Shown here one piece after another: positions 44,178 to 53,598 of a stretch of 64,000 bases of DNA. This DNA is from Jannaschia pagri (GTDB lineage Bacteria > Pseudomonadota > Alphaproteobacteria > Rhodobacterales > Rhodobacteraceae): contig NZ_BPFH01000004.1 of assembly GCF_019655435.1 (NCBI RefSeq), positions 62,001 through 126,000 of the forward strand, given 5' to 3'. The translations under genes were made by a program, and so were the position numbers. The notes under the pieces are model-generated. The model did not search any database, was not told the origin of the DNA, and saw only the letters and a list, made by a program, of their open reading frames with translations. Positions within the stretch are counted from its first letter, which is position 1. The number at the start of each line of letters is the position of its first letter.

Positions 44178-44538
44178 GAGGGCCTGATGCGGGCAAGGGC
44201 CTGCGCCGTCAAGTCATATGGAGCCTCTGCGGTACAAGACTGGCGCCATGGCGATCTGAGAAGATCGAGGCCTTAAGGTCTAAGACGTCCGACCATGCTT
44301 AGAGCGCCACGCCATCAACACAGAAAGGAGACGGACTTTGGTGCGGGCAAGTTCTGTCGTCGCCGGCGTCAGGTCTTTGACCAGGCCATAAGCGTTCCAA
44401 AGGTATCCAAGCGTTGACCGCCTGATCTCCGTTGGCTCAAGGCCTCACCCTTGGCCCCGATAGCAGTCCAAAACGAAACCGGGTTTCAACAGGACATCGC
44501 GGGTCTGGTGCCCATCCGCTTCCGGCGTTTTCGCGCGC
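44178..44538. other. Gene-free region between dnaB and alr
   Basis: 361 bases without a convincing gene. A GAAACC/GGTTTC hairpin near the dnaB end may stop dnaB transcription; the rest presumably holds the alr promoter. No RNA gene recognised. Confidence 0.5.
44471..44487 (-). terminator. Possible weak terminator after dnaB
   Basis: GAAACC (44475-44480) and GGTTTC (44482-44487) form a short hairpin; on the minus strand GTTTTGG follows. Short stem, so weak. Confidence 0.4.
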
Positions 44539-46023
44539 CTATCGACCGCGCGCGTCCTGCCATGGCTTGGCCAAGTTGCCGAACCGCGTAAATCGCCCTT
44601 CGAACGACAGATCAACTGTTCCGATGGGACCGTGCCGTTGCTTGCCGATAATGACTTCGGCCTTGCCGTTCACGGCTTCCATGGCGGCTTGCCACTCCGC
44701 CATCTTGTCCAACTGGTGATCGCCCGGTTTCTCGCGCTCTTTGTAGTATTCCTCGCGGTAAACGAACATCACCACATCGGCGTCCTGCTCGATGGAGCCG
44801 GACTCCCGCAGGTCAGACAGCTGTGGCCGCTTGTCCTCACGGCTTTCGACTTGGCGGCTGAGCTGGGAGAGCGCAATCACCGGGATGTCCAATTCCTTCG
44901 CGATGGCCTTCAAGCCTTGGGTTATCGCCGACACCTCGTTCACCCGGCTGTCGCCGTGCCCCGGCGCCTTTACCAGTTGCAGGTAGTCTACGATCAACAG
45001 GTCCAGGCCATGGGTTCGCTTTTGCCGCCGCGCCCGGGCCGAAAGCTGCGCGATGGGCAGCGCGGGCGTGTCGTCGATATAGAGCGGGCAGGACTCCAGA
45101 TCCTTGGCGGCCTCCACAAAACGGCGGAACTCCGCTTCGGTCATGTCGCCCTTGCGGATTTGTTCGCTGGGCACTTCCGCCGCCTCCGACAAGACCCGCG
45201 CGGCAAGCTGTTCGGCAGACATTTCAAGGGAGTAGAACCCGACCACCCCGCCCTCGACGGCGCCATCGCGACCGTCATGGGTGGTCCCCCGGCGATAGGC
45301 CTTAGCCACATTGAACGCGATGTTCGTGGCCAGCGACGTTTTCCCCATGGAGGGCCGCCCAGCGAGGATCAACAGGTCGGAGCGGTGCAGCCCACCCAAC
45401 TTTTTGTCCATGTCGTCCAGGCCCGTGGAGATCCCGGCAAGCCCACCATCCCGCTGGTACGCCGCGTTGGCCACATCCACGGCCTGTTTGATCGCCGAGA
45501 GGAAGGATTGAAAGCCGCTCTCGCTGCGGCCTTGTTCTGCCAGGGAGTAGAGCCGCGATTCCGCGTCGACGATCTGATCCGCCGGTTCCCGATCCACGGT
45601 CACATCGGTTGCCTGGGCGGCGATGTCCTTACCCAGCCGAATCAACTCACGCCGCACCGCCAGATCATAGATCATCTGTGCGTAATCCCGGACCGCATAG
45701 GCCGCGACAGCCGAGGCCGCCAAGGCCACGAGATACGCCGGCCCGCCTAGGGCGGCGAGACCCTCGTCTTCTTCTAGAAACGGCTTCAAAGTTACCGGAG
45801 AGGCCAGCGCATTTTTTTGGATGCGTGCTGCGCAGATGTCAAAGATACGCGCATGAACCGGGTCGAAGAAGTGCTCCGATCGAATGACCGAGGCAGCGCG
45901 ATCATAGAGGTCGTTGTTGGTCAGCAGGGCGCCGAGCAACTGTTGCTCGGCCTCGATATTGTGGGGCAGGGCGGCGTCGGTGTCAGCCGGGACTCCCTGG
46001 TCCAAACGCATAATCTCGTTCAT
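44539..46023 (-). CDS. dnaB: Replicative DNA helicase DnaB
   Basis: A 494-residue hexameric helicase. The N-terminal domain starts LPHNIEAEQQLLGALLTNND; Walker A is LAGRPSMGKTSLA; Walker B DLLIVDYLQLV; and ELDIPVIALSQLSRQVESREDKRPQLSDLRESGSIEQDAD (given here only as the known C-terminal block around residues 380-420) is complete. The ATG at 46023 opens the conserved region. No intein. Confidence 0.96.
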   Translation of the reverse strand: MNEIMRLDQGVPADTDAALPHNIEAEQQLLGALLTNNDLYDRAASVIRSEHFFDPVHARIFDICAARIQKNALASPVTLKPFLEEDEGLAALGGPAYLVALAASAVAAYAVRDYAQMIYDLAVRRELIRLGKDIAAQATDVTVDREPADQIVDAESRLYSLAEQGRSESGFQSFLSAIKQAVDVANAAYQRDGGLAGISTGLDDMDKKLGGLHRSDLLILAGRPSMGKTSLATNIAFNVAKAYRRGTTHDGRDGAVEGGVVGFYSLEMSAEQLAARVLSEAAEVPSEQIRKGDMTEAEFRRFVEAAKDLESCPLYIDDTPALPIAQLSARARRQKRTHGLDLLIVDYLQLVKAPGHGDSRVNEVSAITQGLKAIAKELDIPVIALSQLSRQVESREDKRPQLSDLRESGSIEQDADVVMFVYREEYYKEREKPGDHQLDKMAEWQAAMEAVNGKAEVIIGKQRHGPIGTVDLSFEGRFTRFGNLAKPWQDARGR

Positions 46024-46189
46024 TGCTCCGCCCGCCGCTCTTTGGTTGCCGAGAGCATAGGTGTGCAAACACCGCGCGGCAATGTCACCGCCCTGTGGAT
46101 ATCGGGGACAGGTGCCAGGTCATGTATCAACAGATTGGATTCTGGTGATAAAATGGCGGCGGCGCGGCGGCCTTCCGCTGGCCGTGGTC

Positions 46190-46867
46190 TCAGGCCTTGT
46201 GGGCCTCCTGCCAGGCGCGCGGATCGTTCAAAAAGGCTTCGACGCCATCCAGAGTTTCGGCGTCAAAGGTGCCCTGGGCCTTGGCCTCTGCCAAGACATC
46301 CCACCATGTCGCAAGCGCATGGAGCGTGACGCCATGGTCGCCGAGTGTTTTGGTGATTTCGGGGAAGATGCCGTAGCTGAAGATGACGCCCGTGTGCGCA
46401 CACTCGGCCCCAGTGTCGCGGATGGCATCGACGAACGACAGCTTGGAGCCGCCATCGGTGGTCATGTCCTCGATCAGCAGAACGCGCTGTCCCTCGGTCA
46501 TCAGCCCTTCGATCCGTGCATTCCGACCATAGCCTTTTGGCTTCTTGCGAACGTAGGTCATCGGCAAGGCAAGCCGTTCCGCGACGAAGGCCGCGAAGGG
46601 TATCCCCGCCGTCTCGCCCCCAGCAACGTTGTCAAAGGCTTCGAAGCCAGCATCGCGCATCACGGTGACGGCTAAGAAATCCATCAACGTCGCGCGCAGG
46701 CGCGGGTAGGAGATCAGCTTGCGGCAATCGATGTAGGTTGGGCTCGGCAGCCCAGAGGCGAGCGTGAATGGCTCCCGTGCATTGAAATGGACGGCGCCGA
46801 CTTCAAGAAGGGCGCGCGCCGTCAGTTTGGCCATCTCTTCGGCCGTGGGAAAAGAGGTGGGGATCAT
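46190..46867 (-). CDS. pyrE: Orotate phosphoribosyltransferase
   Basis: A 225-residue enzyme of pyrimidine synthesis that joins orotate and PRPP. The PRPP-binding motif is [37 protein letters not shown] and [17 protein letters not shown] are typical, the latter carrying the catalytic-loop lysines. Downstream of pyrC by 47 bases, so pyrC-pyrE likely form one unit. Confidence 0.95.
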   Translation of the reverse strand: MIPTSFPTAEEMAKLTARALLEVGAVHFNAREPFTLASGLPSPTYIDCRKLISYPRLRATLMDFLAVTVMRDAGFEAFDNVAGGETAGIPFAAFVAERLALPMTYVRKKPKGYGRNARIEGLMTEGQRVLLIEDMTTDGGSKLSFVDAIRDTGAECAHTGVIFSYGIFPEITKTLGDHGVTLHALATWWDVLAEAKAQGTFDAETLDGVEAFLNDPRAWQEAHKA

Positions 46868-46914
46868 GGCGGAACTCCAGGGGGTGGGGCGATTTTTCTC
46901 GAAAAATCGGGCGC

Positions 46915-47931
46915 TCAGGCCACGGACCAGTGTAGGGGATGACCGGGGTCGAACAGGGTAACGGTCTGGCCGTGGGCCTCGATCTCCTCGGGCAGGTCCA
47001 GCGCTGCCCCTTTCGTGAGGGTGACTGTATCCTCATTGGGTTCCAGCCCGTAATGGGCAGGTCCATGGAGGCTGGTGAAGCCTTCGAGTTTGTCCAGTGC
47101 TCCCTCTTCCTCAAACACATGGGCCAGACAGCTCAGCGCGATGGGCGCCGTGAAGCACCCTGCGGCACAACAGGTCGCCTCTTTCGCATGGGTCGGGTGC
47201 GGTGCGCTATCTGTGCCAAGGAAGAACTTCGGGTCACCGGACGTCGCCGCCTCTCGCAACGCCTCTTGGTGGGTGGATCGCTTGAGGATCGGCAAGCAGT
47301 AGAAATGCGGCCGCATCCCGCCGGCCAACATATCGTTGCGGTTCGCCATCAGGTGTTGGACCGTAATTGTCGCGCCGATGTTCTTGTTTTCACGGACGAA
47401 ATCTACGGCCTCTTTGGTGGTGACATGTTCCGAGGTGATCTTAAGCTCCGGGTACGCGTTGCGCAGAGGGGCGAGGGTGCGATCAACGAAGGTCGCTTCC
47501 CGGTCGAAGATGTCGATCTCCCGGTCGGTGACCTCTCCGTGGATGCAGAGGGGCACGCCCGCCTCTTCCATTGCGGCGAGGACGGGGCGCACGGCCTCAA
47601 TGTCGCGGACCCCCGACGCGGAATTGGTGGTGGCGCCAGCAGGGTACAGTTTGACGGCTGTGATCACACCAGCCTTGTAGGCGGCGACAACATCCGCTGG
47701 GTCAGTGGCTTCCGTGAGGTAAAGCGTCATCAGCGGCTGCGCGAAACCGGCTGTGATCACGCGCTCGCGGTAGGCGGCGGCCTGCGCGCCGGTCACGACG
47801 GGCGGGACCAAGTTCGGCATGATGATGGCGCGGGCGAAGTGGTGCGATTGCGGGGCCACGAGGCGCAGCATATCGCCATCGCGTAGATGCAGGTGCCAAT
47901 CATCGGGGCGGCGGATCGTGAGGGTCTCCAT
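46915..47931 (-). CDS. pyrC: Dihydroorotase (class II)
   Basis: A 338-residue zinc amidohydrolase closing the dihydroorotate ring. Metal ligands in [13 protein letters not shown], the carboxylated lysine in [36 protein letters not shown] and the final aspartate in [13 protein letters not shown] are all present. Length is standard for the E. coli type. Divergent from ureD across 93 bases. Confidence 0.96.
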   Translation of the reverse strand: METLTIRRPDDWHLHLRDGDMLRLVAPQSHHFARAIIMPNLVPPVVTGAQAAAYRERVITAGFAQPLMTLYLTEATDPADVVAAYKAGVITAVKLYPAGATTNSASGVRDIEAVRPVLAAMEEAGVPLCIHGEVTDREIDIFDREATFVDRTLAPLRNAYPELKITSEHVTTKEAVDFVRENKNIGATITVQHLMANRNDMLAGGMRPHFYCLPILKRSTHQEALREAATSGDPKFFLGTDSAPHPTHAKEATCCAAGCFTAPIALSCLAHVFEEEGALDKLEGFTSLHGPAHYGLEPNEDTVTLTKGAALDLPEEIEAHGQTVTLFDPGHPLHWSVA

Positions 47932-47988
47932 GACATCGGCCCATAGCGCGAACCGCCCCGCGAAGGCCAGAGGCCCCCGTAAATCGGA

Positions 47989-48019
47989 GGTATGATCCCT
48001 GTCGGATCTGGGTATGATC
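47989..48019 (+). promoter_or_regulatory. Direct repeat upstream of ureD
   Basis: GGTATGATC occurs at 47989-47997 and 48011-48019, a 22-base step (two helical turns), ending five bases before the ureD start. A regulator site or a chance repeat. Confidence 0.3.
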
Positions 48020-48024
48020 TACGG

Positions 48025-48846
48025 ATGACTGCACTTTTGCAAACTCCATCGACACGCATGCAAAGGGTCCATGGGGCGGCCAGCGTCCGACTGACGCGCG
48101 CGGGCCTATCAGATCTGCGCCAACAGGGCAGCGCCAAGGCGCTGTTGCCGCGTACGGATGATCCGGCGCCGGAGGTGGTGTTTCTGAACACCGCGGGGGG
48201 CGTGACCGGTGGCGATCGGCTCGACTACACCCTGACCCTCGGGGCAGGAGCTATGGCCACCGGGGCCACACAAACGGCGGAACGCGCCTATCGCGCCACG
48301 GGTGAAACGCCTGGCGTTGTGGCGACGACGATCAAAGTGGGGGCGGACGCGCGTCTGGACTGGTTGCCACAGGAGGTGATCGTGTTTGATGGCGCCCATC
48401 TGCGCCGCGAAACGGAAATCGACCTTAGTCCTGGTGCAACGGTTCTCTCCGTTGACGCGCTGGTCTTGGGCCGGGTGGCCCACGGAGAAAAGGTGACCTC
48501 AGCCCGTGTCGATGATGTGCGGACTGTGCGCCAAGGCGGTCGCCTGATGCACCAGGAACATGTGACGCTGTCCCCCGAGGCGCTTGGGTCGCTGGATGCC
48601 TTTGGCGATCATCGGGCCTTTGCCACCGTCGTCTTTATTGGACCGGGCGCCTGCGATGCCCTTGGGCCGTTGCGCGCAGCGCTGCCAACCGACGGGCCGG
48701 TGCGCGCCCAGGCCTCCGCTTGGGACGGGCGATTGGTGGCCCGATTTGCCGCATCGACTTTAGCCCCGTTGCGCCGTGCGCTGATCCGCGCCATCCTGCC
48801 CCTACGCGGACGGCCTGTGCCCCGTGTTTGGCAGAGCGATGTGTAA
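48025..48846 (+). CDS. ureD: Urease accessory protein UreD
   Basis: A 273-residue scaffold that binds apo-urease together with UreF and UreG for nickel loading. Typical blocks: GAASVRLTRAGLSDLRQQGSAK, FLNTAGGVTGGDRLDY, AYRATGE, LDWLPQEVIVFDGAHLRRETEIDL and RPVPRVWQ at the end. The ATG at 48025 is the only one that begins at the conserved part. First gene of the urease operon. Confidence 0.94.
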   Translation: MTALLQTPSTRMQRVHGAASVRLTRAGLSDLRQQGSAKALLPRTDDPAPEVVFLNTAGGVTGGDRLDYTLTLGAGAMATGATQTAERAYRATGETPGVVATTIKVGADARLDWLPQEVIVFDGAHLRRETEIDLSPGATVLSVDALVLGRVAHGEKVTSARVDDVRTVRQGGRLMHQEHVTLSPEALGSLDAFGDHRAFATVVFIGPGACDALGPLRAALPTDGPVRAQASAWDGRLVARFAASTLAPLRRALIRAILPLRGRPVPRVWQSDV

Positions 48847-48858
48847 AGAGGTCCGTCC

Positions 48859-49179
48859 ATGAATCTGACCCCACGGGAGAAGGACAAGCTGCTGGTCAGC
48901 TTGGCCGCCATGGTGGCGCGCAATCGGTTGGAGCGCGGCGTCAAGCTCAACCATCCCGAAGCCATCGCTTTGATCACGGATTTCGTCGTCGAGGGCGCAC
49001 GCGATGGGCGCAGCGTTGCCGACCTGATGCAGGCTGGCGCCCATGTGGTGCGGGCCGAGCAATGCATGGCTGGAATCCCAGAGATGATCCACGATGTGCA
49101 GGTCGAGGCGACATTTCCGGACGGCACCAAGCTTGTCACAGTCCATCATCCCATCCGCGCAACGGAGGATGCGGCATGA
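48859..49179 (+). CDS. ureA: Urease gamma subunit
   Basis: A 106-residue structural subunit. [39 protein letters not shown] (first part of it), [21 protein letters not shown] and [18 protein letters not shown] are diagnostic. AAGAGG precedes the start. The stop overlaps the next small gene by ATGA. UreA, UreB and UreC assemble as a trimer of trimers. Confidence 0.96.
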   Translation: MNLTPREKDKLLVSLAAMVARNRLERGVKLNHPEAIALITDFVVEGARDGRSVADLMQAGAHVVRAEQCMAGIPEMIHDVQVEATFPDGTKLVTVHHPIRATEDAA

Positions 49180-49367
49180 TCGGGATGACGGTGCCGACTG
49201 GTCGCGGTTTGATGGGCGAGGCCGGGGCGATTTGGCGGGATGCGCCTAGTATCTCAAACCAGGCGTCCCGCTTGGCGACTGTTTTGCTCGCGGCCAGTGA
49301 TGCCGTGATTGCCGCGTTCAGCAAGGGATTTGCGGCCCGAACCGCCCGGTCGGAGGTGCTCCTATGA
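49176..49367 (+). CDS. 63-residue protein of unknown function inside the urease operon
   Basis: A small gene between ureA and ureB. Its ATG overlaps the ureA stop (ATGA at 49176) and its own stop overlaps the ureB start (ATGA at 49364), so it is perfectly coupled on both sides. The protein starts [20 protein letters not shown] and has one long hydrophobic/amphipathic helix ([20 protein letters not shown]). I do not recognise it. It may be only a spacer frame, but the two overlaps favour translation. Confidence 0.55.
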   Translation: MIGMTVPTGRGLMGEAGAIWRDAPSISNQASRLATVLLAASDAVIAAFSKGFAARTARSEVLL

Positions 49368-49669
49368 TCCCCGGTGAAGTGATTTGCGCGGCCGGAGAGG
49401 TGACGCTGAACGCAGGCGCACCCGTGACCGAGGTCGAGGTGGCGAACACAGGCGACCGGCCGATCCAGGTCGGCAGCCACTATCACTTTGCGGAAACCAA
49501 TGGCGCCTTGGACTTCGACCGCGCTGCGGCACGGGGACAGAGGCTGGATATCGCGGCTGGCACGGCCGTCCGGTTTGAGCCGGGACAAGTGCGGCGTGTC
49601 CGGTTGGTGCCCTTGTCAGGTGACCGGATCGTCCATGGGTTTAACGGTGCCGTCGGCGGGGCTCTCTGA
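49364..49669 (+). CDS. ureB: Urease beta subunit
   Basis: A 101-residue structural subunit. [55 protein letters not shown] and RIVHGFNG at the end are diagnostic. Coupled to the 63-residue gene upstream; the next small gene starts one base after its stop. Confidence 0.96.
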   Translation: MIPGEVICAAGEVTLNAGAPVTEVEVANTGDRPIQVGSHYHFAETNGALDFDRAAARGQRLDIAAGTAVRFEPGQVRRVRLVPLSGDRIVHGFNGAVGGAL

Positions 49670-49670
49670 A

Positions 49671-49964
49671 ATGTTGCTACCGCTTTGGACGTCGCAGTTG
49701 CGCACGGCGCGCGTGATGATGGATGCGCATACGGTCATCGGCCTTCGCATGTTGGGATTTGCCGGTGTGATCGACAGCGCGCGGGATGAACCGCTGCGCA
49801 TGGTCATGGAAAAACAGCACGCTTTCGCAGAGGCCGGGGCCGAAGCGACACGGGCGATGTGGCAAGGTCAGTCCGCGCTGCGGGCCTATGATCGCGCTTT
49901 GGCGCCCATCGGACGCACGGCCCACAACAATGCCAAGAGGCTGCGCGCGCGGCGCCTGTCCTGA
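49671..49964 (+). CDS. 97-residue helical protein in the urease operon (phasin-like)
   Basis: A small, mostly helical protein: LPLWTSQLRTARVMMDAHTV, then LRMLGFAGVIDSARDEPLRM and a basic end AHNNAKRLRARRLS. Similar small proteins occur within urease operons of Rhodobacterales, and some databases label them antifreeze-like because of alanine-rich helices; that name is not meaningful. Role unknown. It starts one base after ureB. Confidence 0.65.
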   Translation: MLLPLWTSQLRTARVMMDAHTVIGLRMLGFAGVIDSARDEPLRMVMEKQHAFAEAGAEATRAMWQGQSALRAYDRALAPIGRTAHNNAKRLRARRLS

Positions 49965-49972
49965 GGTGAGCG

Positions 49973-50422
49973 ATGACCACCCTGGTGTTTCGCCACCGGT
50001 TTGAGGCGCCAGCGCGAATGGTCTGGGGCATTTGCACGGATTTCGGGTGTTTGGCGCAGGTTTGCGCCCCTTTGATCCGCTTCGATGATTTGCCTGCTGG
50101 TCGGGTGGCCTCGGGCCAGGACCTGACGGTCGGGGTTCGGCTGGTCGGGATTTTGCCGCCCCAACCGTATCGCATGCGGGTGGTGGCATTCGATGACAGT
50201 GCCATGACCCTCCAAAGCGAAGAGACGGGCGCGGGTGTGCGCCGCTGGGCCCATGCCATTACCGTGCAGCCCAGGGGCGCGGGGCAGTGCGATGTCACGG
50301 ATAGGCTCGACATCGACGCTGGTCTACTAACGCCGCTCGTGGCCACCTGGGCACGGATCTTTTTTCGCCATCGCCACCGGGGCCGCCTGCGGCTGGTGGC
50401 TGAGGCGCTCCGGTCCGCCTAA
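49973..50422 (+). CDS. SRPBCC (START-like) family protein
   Basis: A 149-residue protein of the polyketide cyclase/START-like fold: TLVFRHRFEAPARMVWGICTDF at the start, a central beta sheet, and a C-terminal helix LTPLVATWARIFFRHRHRGRL that would close a hydrophobic cavity. Ligand unknown. Within the urease operon between ureB and ureC; it is followed by the one sizeable gap (102 bases) before ureC. Confidence 0.75.
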   Translation: MTTLVFRHRFEAPARMVWGICTDFGCLAQVCAPLIRFDDLPAGRVASGQDLTVGVRLVGILPPQPYRMRVVAFDDSAMTLQSEETGAGVRRWAHAITVQPRGAGQCDVTDRLDIDAGLLTPLVATWARIFFRHRHRGRLRLVAEALRSA

Positions 50423-50450
50423 GGATTGGGCGCTCTGGCGGCGGAAGCGC

Positions 50451-50466
50451 TGTCAAGGCTTTGACA
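50451..50466 (+). promoter_or_regulatory. Palindrome with -35-like half upstream of ureC
   Basis: TGTCAA (50451-50456) and TTGACA (50461-50466) are perfect inverted repeats around GGCT. TTGACA also equals the -35 consensus, but no good -10 stands at 16-18 bases. It lies 58 bases before ureC in the only real gap of the front half of the operon. Confidence 0.4.
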
Positions 50467-50524
50467 ATAGGCCTGACAGGGGGTCTGACTGTGCGCACAG
50501 ATACTCTCGTTTTCGGAGCCGCCC

Positions 50525-52234
50525 ATGCCCGCCACCATCAGCCGCCGCAGCTATGCCGATATGTATGGGCCAACCACGGGCGACCGGGTGCGTCTGGCCG
50601 ACACAGAGTTGTTCATCGAGGTGGAGCGGGATCACACCACCTACGGCGAAGAGGTGAAATTCGGTGGCGGCAAGGTCATTCGCGACGGGATGGGGCAGTC
50701 CCAACGGACGCGGGCCGAGGGGTCCATGGATACCGTCATCACCAACGCGCTGATTGTGGATCATACGGGGATCTACAAGGCAGACGTGGGTTTGCGGGAC
50801 GGGCGCGTCGCGGGGATCGGGAAGGCCGGAAACCCGGACACCCAGCCCGGCGTGGACATCGTGATCGGACCGGGGACCGAGGCCATCGCCGGTGAGGGGC
50901 GGATCCTGACGGCGGGCGGGTTCGACGCCCATATCCACTACATTTGCCCACAGCAGGTGGAGGATGCCTTGCACTCCGGTCTGACGACCATGTTGGGCGG
51001 CGGCACCGGTCCCGCCCATGGGACGCTGGCCACGACCTGTACGCCGGGGCCGTGGCATATCGGGCGGATGATGCAGGCGATGGACGCCTTTCCCGTGAAC
51101 CTCGCGCTGTCTTGTAAGGGCAACGCGTCGCGCCGCGCGCCTTTGGAAGAGATGATCGCCGCTGGTGCCTGTGCCATGAAGCTGCACGAGGATTGGGGCA
51201 CTACGCCCGAGGCGATCGATACCTGTCTCAGCGTTGCCGACGACATGGACGTGCAGGTCATGATCCATACGGATACGCTGAACGAGAGCGGCTTCGTCGA
51301 GAATACGGTCGCGGCCATGAAGGGCCGCACGATCCATGCCTTCCACACCGAAGGGGCCGGCGGTGGCCATGCGCCGGACATCATCAAGGTCTGCGGGCTG
51401 GACCATGTGATTCCGTCCAGCACCAACCCAACGCGGCCCTATACGGTGAACACCCTGGAAGAGCATTTGGACATGCTCATGGTGTGCCACCACCTCGATA
51501 AGGCGATTCCGGAGGATGTGGCCTTCGCCGAAAGCCGGATCCGGAAGGAGACCATCGCCGCTGAGGATATCCTGCACGACATGGGCGCGTTCTCGATCAT
51601 CGCGTCGGACAGTCAGGCCATGGGCCGCGTGGGCGAAGTCGTCATTCGAACCTGGCAGACCGCCGATAAAATGAAGCGGCAACGGGGTCGGTTGCCCGAT
51701 GAGACGGGGGAAAACGACAACCTGCGGGTGCGCCGCTACATTGCCAAGTATACGATCAACCCGGCCATCGCCCATGGCATCGCCCATGAAATCGGGTCTA
51801 TCGAGGTGGGTAAGCGCGCGGATCTGTGCCTTTGGTCGCCTGCCTTCTTTGGGGTGAAGCCCGAGATGGTGCTGGTCGGCGGAACGATTGCCTGTGCCCA
51901 GATGGGGGACCCGAATGCCTCGATTCCCACGCCGCAGCCGGTTTATTCCCGCCCCATGTGGGGGGCCTATGGCCGCTCGGTCGAGCGGGGCGCGGTGATC
52001 TTCGCAAGTCAGGCCGGGGTGGATTCGGGCGTCGGCGCATCGCTTGGGTTGGCCAAAGACCTGATCGCGGTGAAAGGGACCCGTGGGATCGGGAAGAAGG
52101 ACATGGTTCTCAATGATTTGACGCCCGAGGTTGAGGTCGATCCCGAAACCTATGAGGTGCGCGCCAACGGAGAGTTGCTGACCTGCGAACCGGCCTGTGA
52201 ATTGCCCATGGCGCAACGGTACTTCTTGTTTTGA
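50525..52234 (+). CDS. ureC: Urease alpha (catalytic) subunit
   Basis: A 569-residue dinickel amidohydrolase that splits urea to ammonia and carbamate. Nickel ligands: H136 and H138 in [10 protein letters not shown], carbamylated K219 in [13 protein letters not shown]248 in [10 protein letters not shown]274 in [16 protein letters not shown]362 in [10 protein letters not shown]. The mobile flap has C321-H322-H323 (VCHHLDK). All key residues are intact. The stop overlaps the next start as TTGA. Confidence 0.98.
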   Translation: MPATISRRSYADMYGPTTGDRVRLADTELFIEVERDHTTYGEEVKFGGGKVIRDGMGQSQRTRAEGSMDTVITNALIVDHTGIYKADVGLRDGRVAGIGKAGNPDTQPGVDIVIGPGTEAIAGEGRILTAGGFDAHIHYICPQQVEDALHSGLTTMLGGGTGPAHGTLATTCTPGPWHIGRMMQAMDAFPVNLALSCKGNASRRAPLEEMIAAGACAMKLHEDWGTTPEAIDTCLSVADDMDVQVMIHTDTLNESGFVENTVAAMKGRTIHAFHTEGAGGGHAPDIIKVCGLDHVIPSSTNPTRPYTVNTLEEHLDMLMVCHHLDKAIPEDVAFAESRIRKETIAAEDILHDMGAFSIIASDSQAMGRVGEVVIRTWQTADKMKRQRGRLPDETGENDNLRVRRYIAKYTINPAIAHGIAHEIGSIEVGKRADLCLWSPAFFGVKPEMVLVGGTIACAQMGDPNASIPTPQPVYSRPMWGAYGRSVERGAVIFASQAGVDSGVGASLGLAKDLIAVKGTRGIGKKDMVLNDLTPEVEVDPETYEVRANGELLTCEPACELPMAQRYFLF

Positions 52235-52872
52235 GCGATGATGCGCCGGTGGTTGGGACTCCGTCGCGGCCGCATCCGAAGTATGTGCGCGTTGCGCGGG
52301 ATTATCTGCGCGCGGCGCAATTGGTTGACGCCGAATACAAGCATGGTGACATTCGGTTTCAGATGCCGAGCTTGGCGCTCCTGTGCCACGGGACGGAATT
52401 GGCGTTGAAGTCGATGCTGATCGCAAATCCTGGTGCCGCAAAGAAGGCGGGACACAAGTTGCATGAAGCATTCGACATGCTGTCTGGGCAGCCGGCAGCG
52501 GATCACGTCTTTGCCGAAGCGGAAAACGCCATGCGTGACCTTCTCGCGCAAAAAACGCGGACATACGTCGTAGAGTCAGACAGTGGCGAGGCCGCGGATA
52601 TCTCAGATAGTGGCGAGGACCTACAAATCGTAGCGCGGGATTGTTCCCAGTCGTTTGAGGTTTCCGACCTTCTCGCCTTTTGGGGACGCCGTCACGCTAC
52701 AGATGGCGGTATGTTTCGATACCCTGGCTGGGAAAGGGATCGTCGGTACATGGCTTGGACGGCGGACGGCTTGATAGATGCCGGAGCACTCGCGCTAGGC
52801 GCCTGGGCGACCGCCCTGGTGGCAGCGCTGGAGAAACGCCTGCGCGCGCCCGAGACATCCGAGCAATCGTGA
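52231..52872 (+). CDS. HEPN-like domain protein of unknown function
   Basis: A 213-residue protein. The region [22 protein letters not shown], then [17 protein letters not shown] and [13 protein letters not shown], looks like a HEPN-type helical domain (helix with H-x-x-E-LALK, then GH-x-L). The classical RNase R-x4-6-H motif is not clear. The start is most likely TTG at 52231, which overlaps the ureC stop (TTGA); GTG codons a few residues in are alternatives. It is out of place in a urease operon. Function not assignable. Confidence 0.65.
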   Translation: MSDDAPVVGTPSRPHPKYVRVARDYLRAAQLVDAEYKHGDIRFQMPSLALLCHGTELALKSMLIANPGAAKKAGHKLHEAFDMLSGQPAADHVFAEAENAMRDLLAQKTRTYVVESDSGEAADISDSGEDLQIVARDCSQSFEVSDLLAFWGRRHATDGGMFRYPGWERDRRYMAWTADGLIDAGALALGAWATALVAALEKRLRAPETSEQS

Positions 52873-52879
52873 GCCTTGG

Positions 52880-53083
52880 TCACACCTGTGACGGTGACGC
52901 ACCATTGCCAGCCGGGGGCCGCATCATAGCGATGGGCGGCAAGGGCGGCGGGTCCGCGAAGCTGAGAAGATGGGCACGCAGGCGCGATGCCTCGGCCTGG
53001 AGGATGTCGATCTGGGCCGTCACATCACCAAGTCGGTCGAGCGTGTCCGGCGCAGAGAGGGGAAGGGGGGCAGAACTGGTCAT
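52880..53083 (-). CDS. Possible small antisense-oriented gene between the HEPN-like gene and ureE
   Basis: A 67-residue minus-strand frame: a helical LDRLGDVTAQIDILQAEASRL segment with heptad pattern and a Pro-rich end. Plus-strand frames here look like noise, and this frame has protein-like composition, which supports it. It points against the operon. Evidence is compositional only. Confidence 0.4.
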   Translation of the reverse strand: MTSSAPLPLSAPDTLDRLGDVTAQIDILQAEASRLRAHLLSFADPPPLPPIAMMRPPAGNGASPSQV

Positions 53084-53139
53084 TCCCCTTCCTACCCCAG
53101 AAGGCGTAAACCAATGGTTAACAGAGCGGGAGCCTTACC

Positions 53140-53598
53140 ATGACAACACTCGCGACGCCTGTTGAGGCTCTGCTGGACCATGTCCATGGGCCGTCGGAGG
53201 TGATCCGGCTGGACTATGATGGCCGTCTCCTGCGTCGCAAACGGCTGGTGACGGAGGGCGGTCGGCCCGTCATGTTGGACTTGGCCGAGTTGACGGATCT
53301 GAGCCATTACAAGGGGTTGCGCCTGTCCGACGGAACAGAGGTCGCGCTGGAAGCTGCGCCGGAGCCTGTCCTGATCGTGCGCGGCGACTTGCCGCGACTG
53401 GCCTGGCACATCGGCAACCGTCACACGCCTTGTCAGATGGCGGACGACCACCTGATAATCCGGGACGATCACGTGTTGCGCGGGATGTTAGAGGGGCTCG
53501 GCGCCCAAGTCACCGAGGGGCAACAGCCGTTCCATCCCGAGGGCGGAGCCTATGGTCACGGCCGCACGATGGGACATGCGCACGACCATGACCACTGA
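53140..53598 (+). CDS. ureE: Urease accessory protein UreE (nickel metallochaperone)
   Basis: A 152-residue nickel carrier that feeds UreG. The peptide-binding N-terminal domain is followed by the metal domain with LAWHIGNRHTPCQ, which carries the interface histidine, and a His-rich tail (GHGRTMGHAHDHDH) that would hold extra nickel. The last 11 bases overlap ureF. Confidence 0.93.
   Translation: MTTLATPVEALLDHVHGPSEVIRLDYDGRLLRRKRLVTEGGRPVMLDLAELTDLSHYKGLRLSDGTEVALEAAPEPVLIVRGDLPRLAWHIGNRHTPCQMADDHLIIRDDHVLRGMLEGLGAQVTEGQQPFHPEGGAYGHGRTMGHAHDHDH

Noticed and set aside
50453-52564. 703-residue minus-strand open frame
   Set aside because: Antisense to ureC, which is certain. The long frame follows from codon bias on the other strand.
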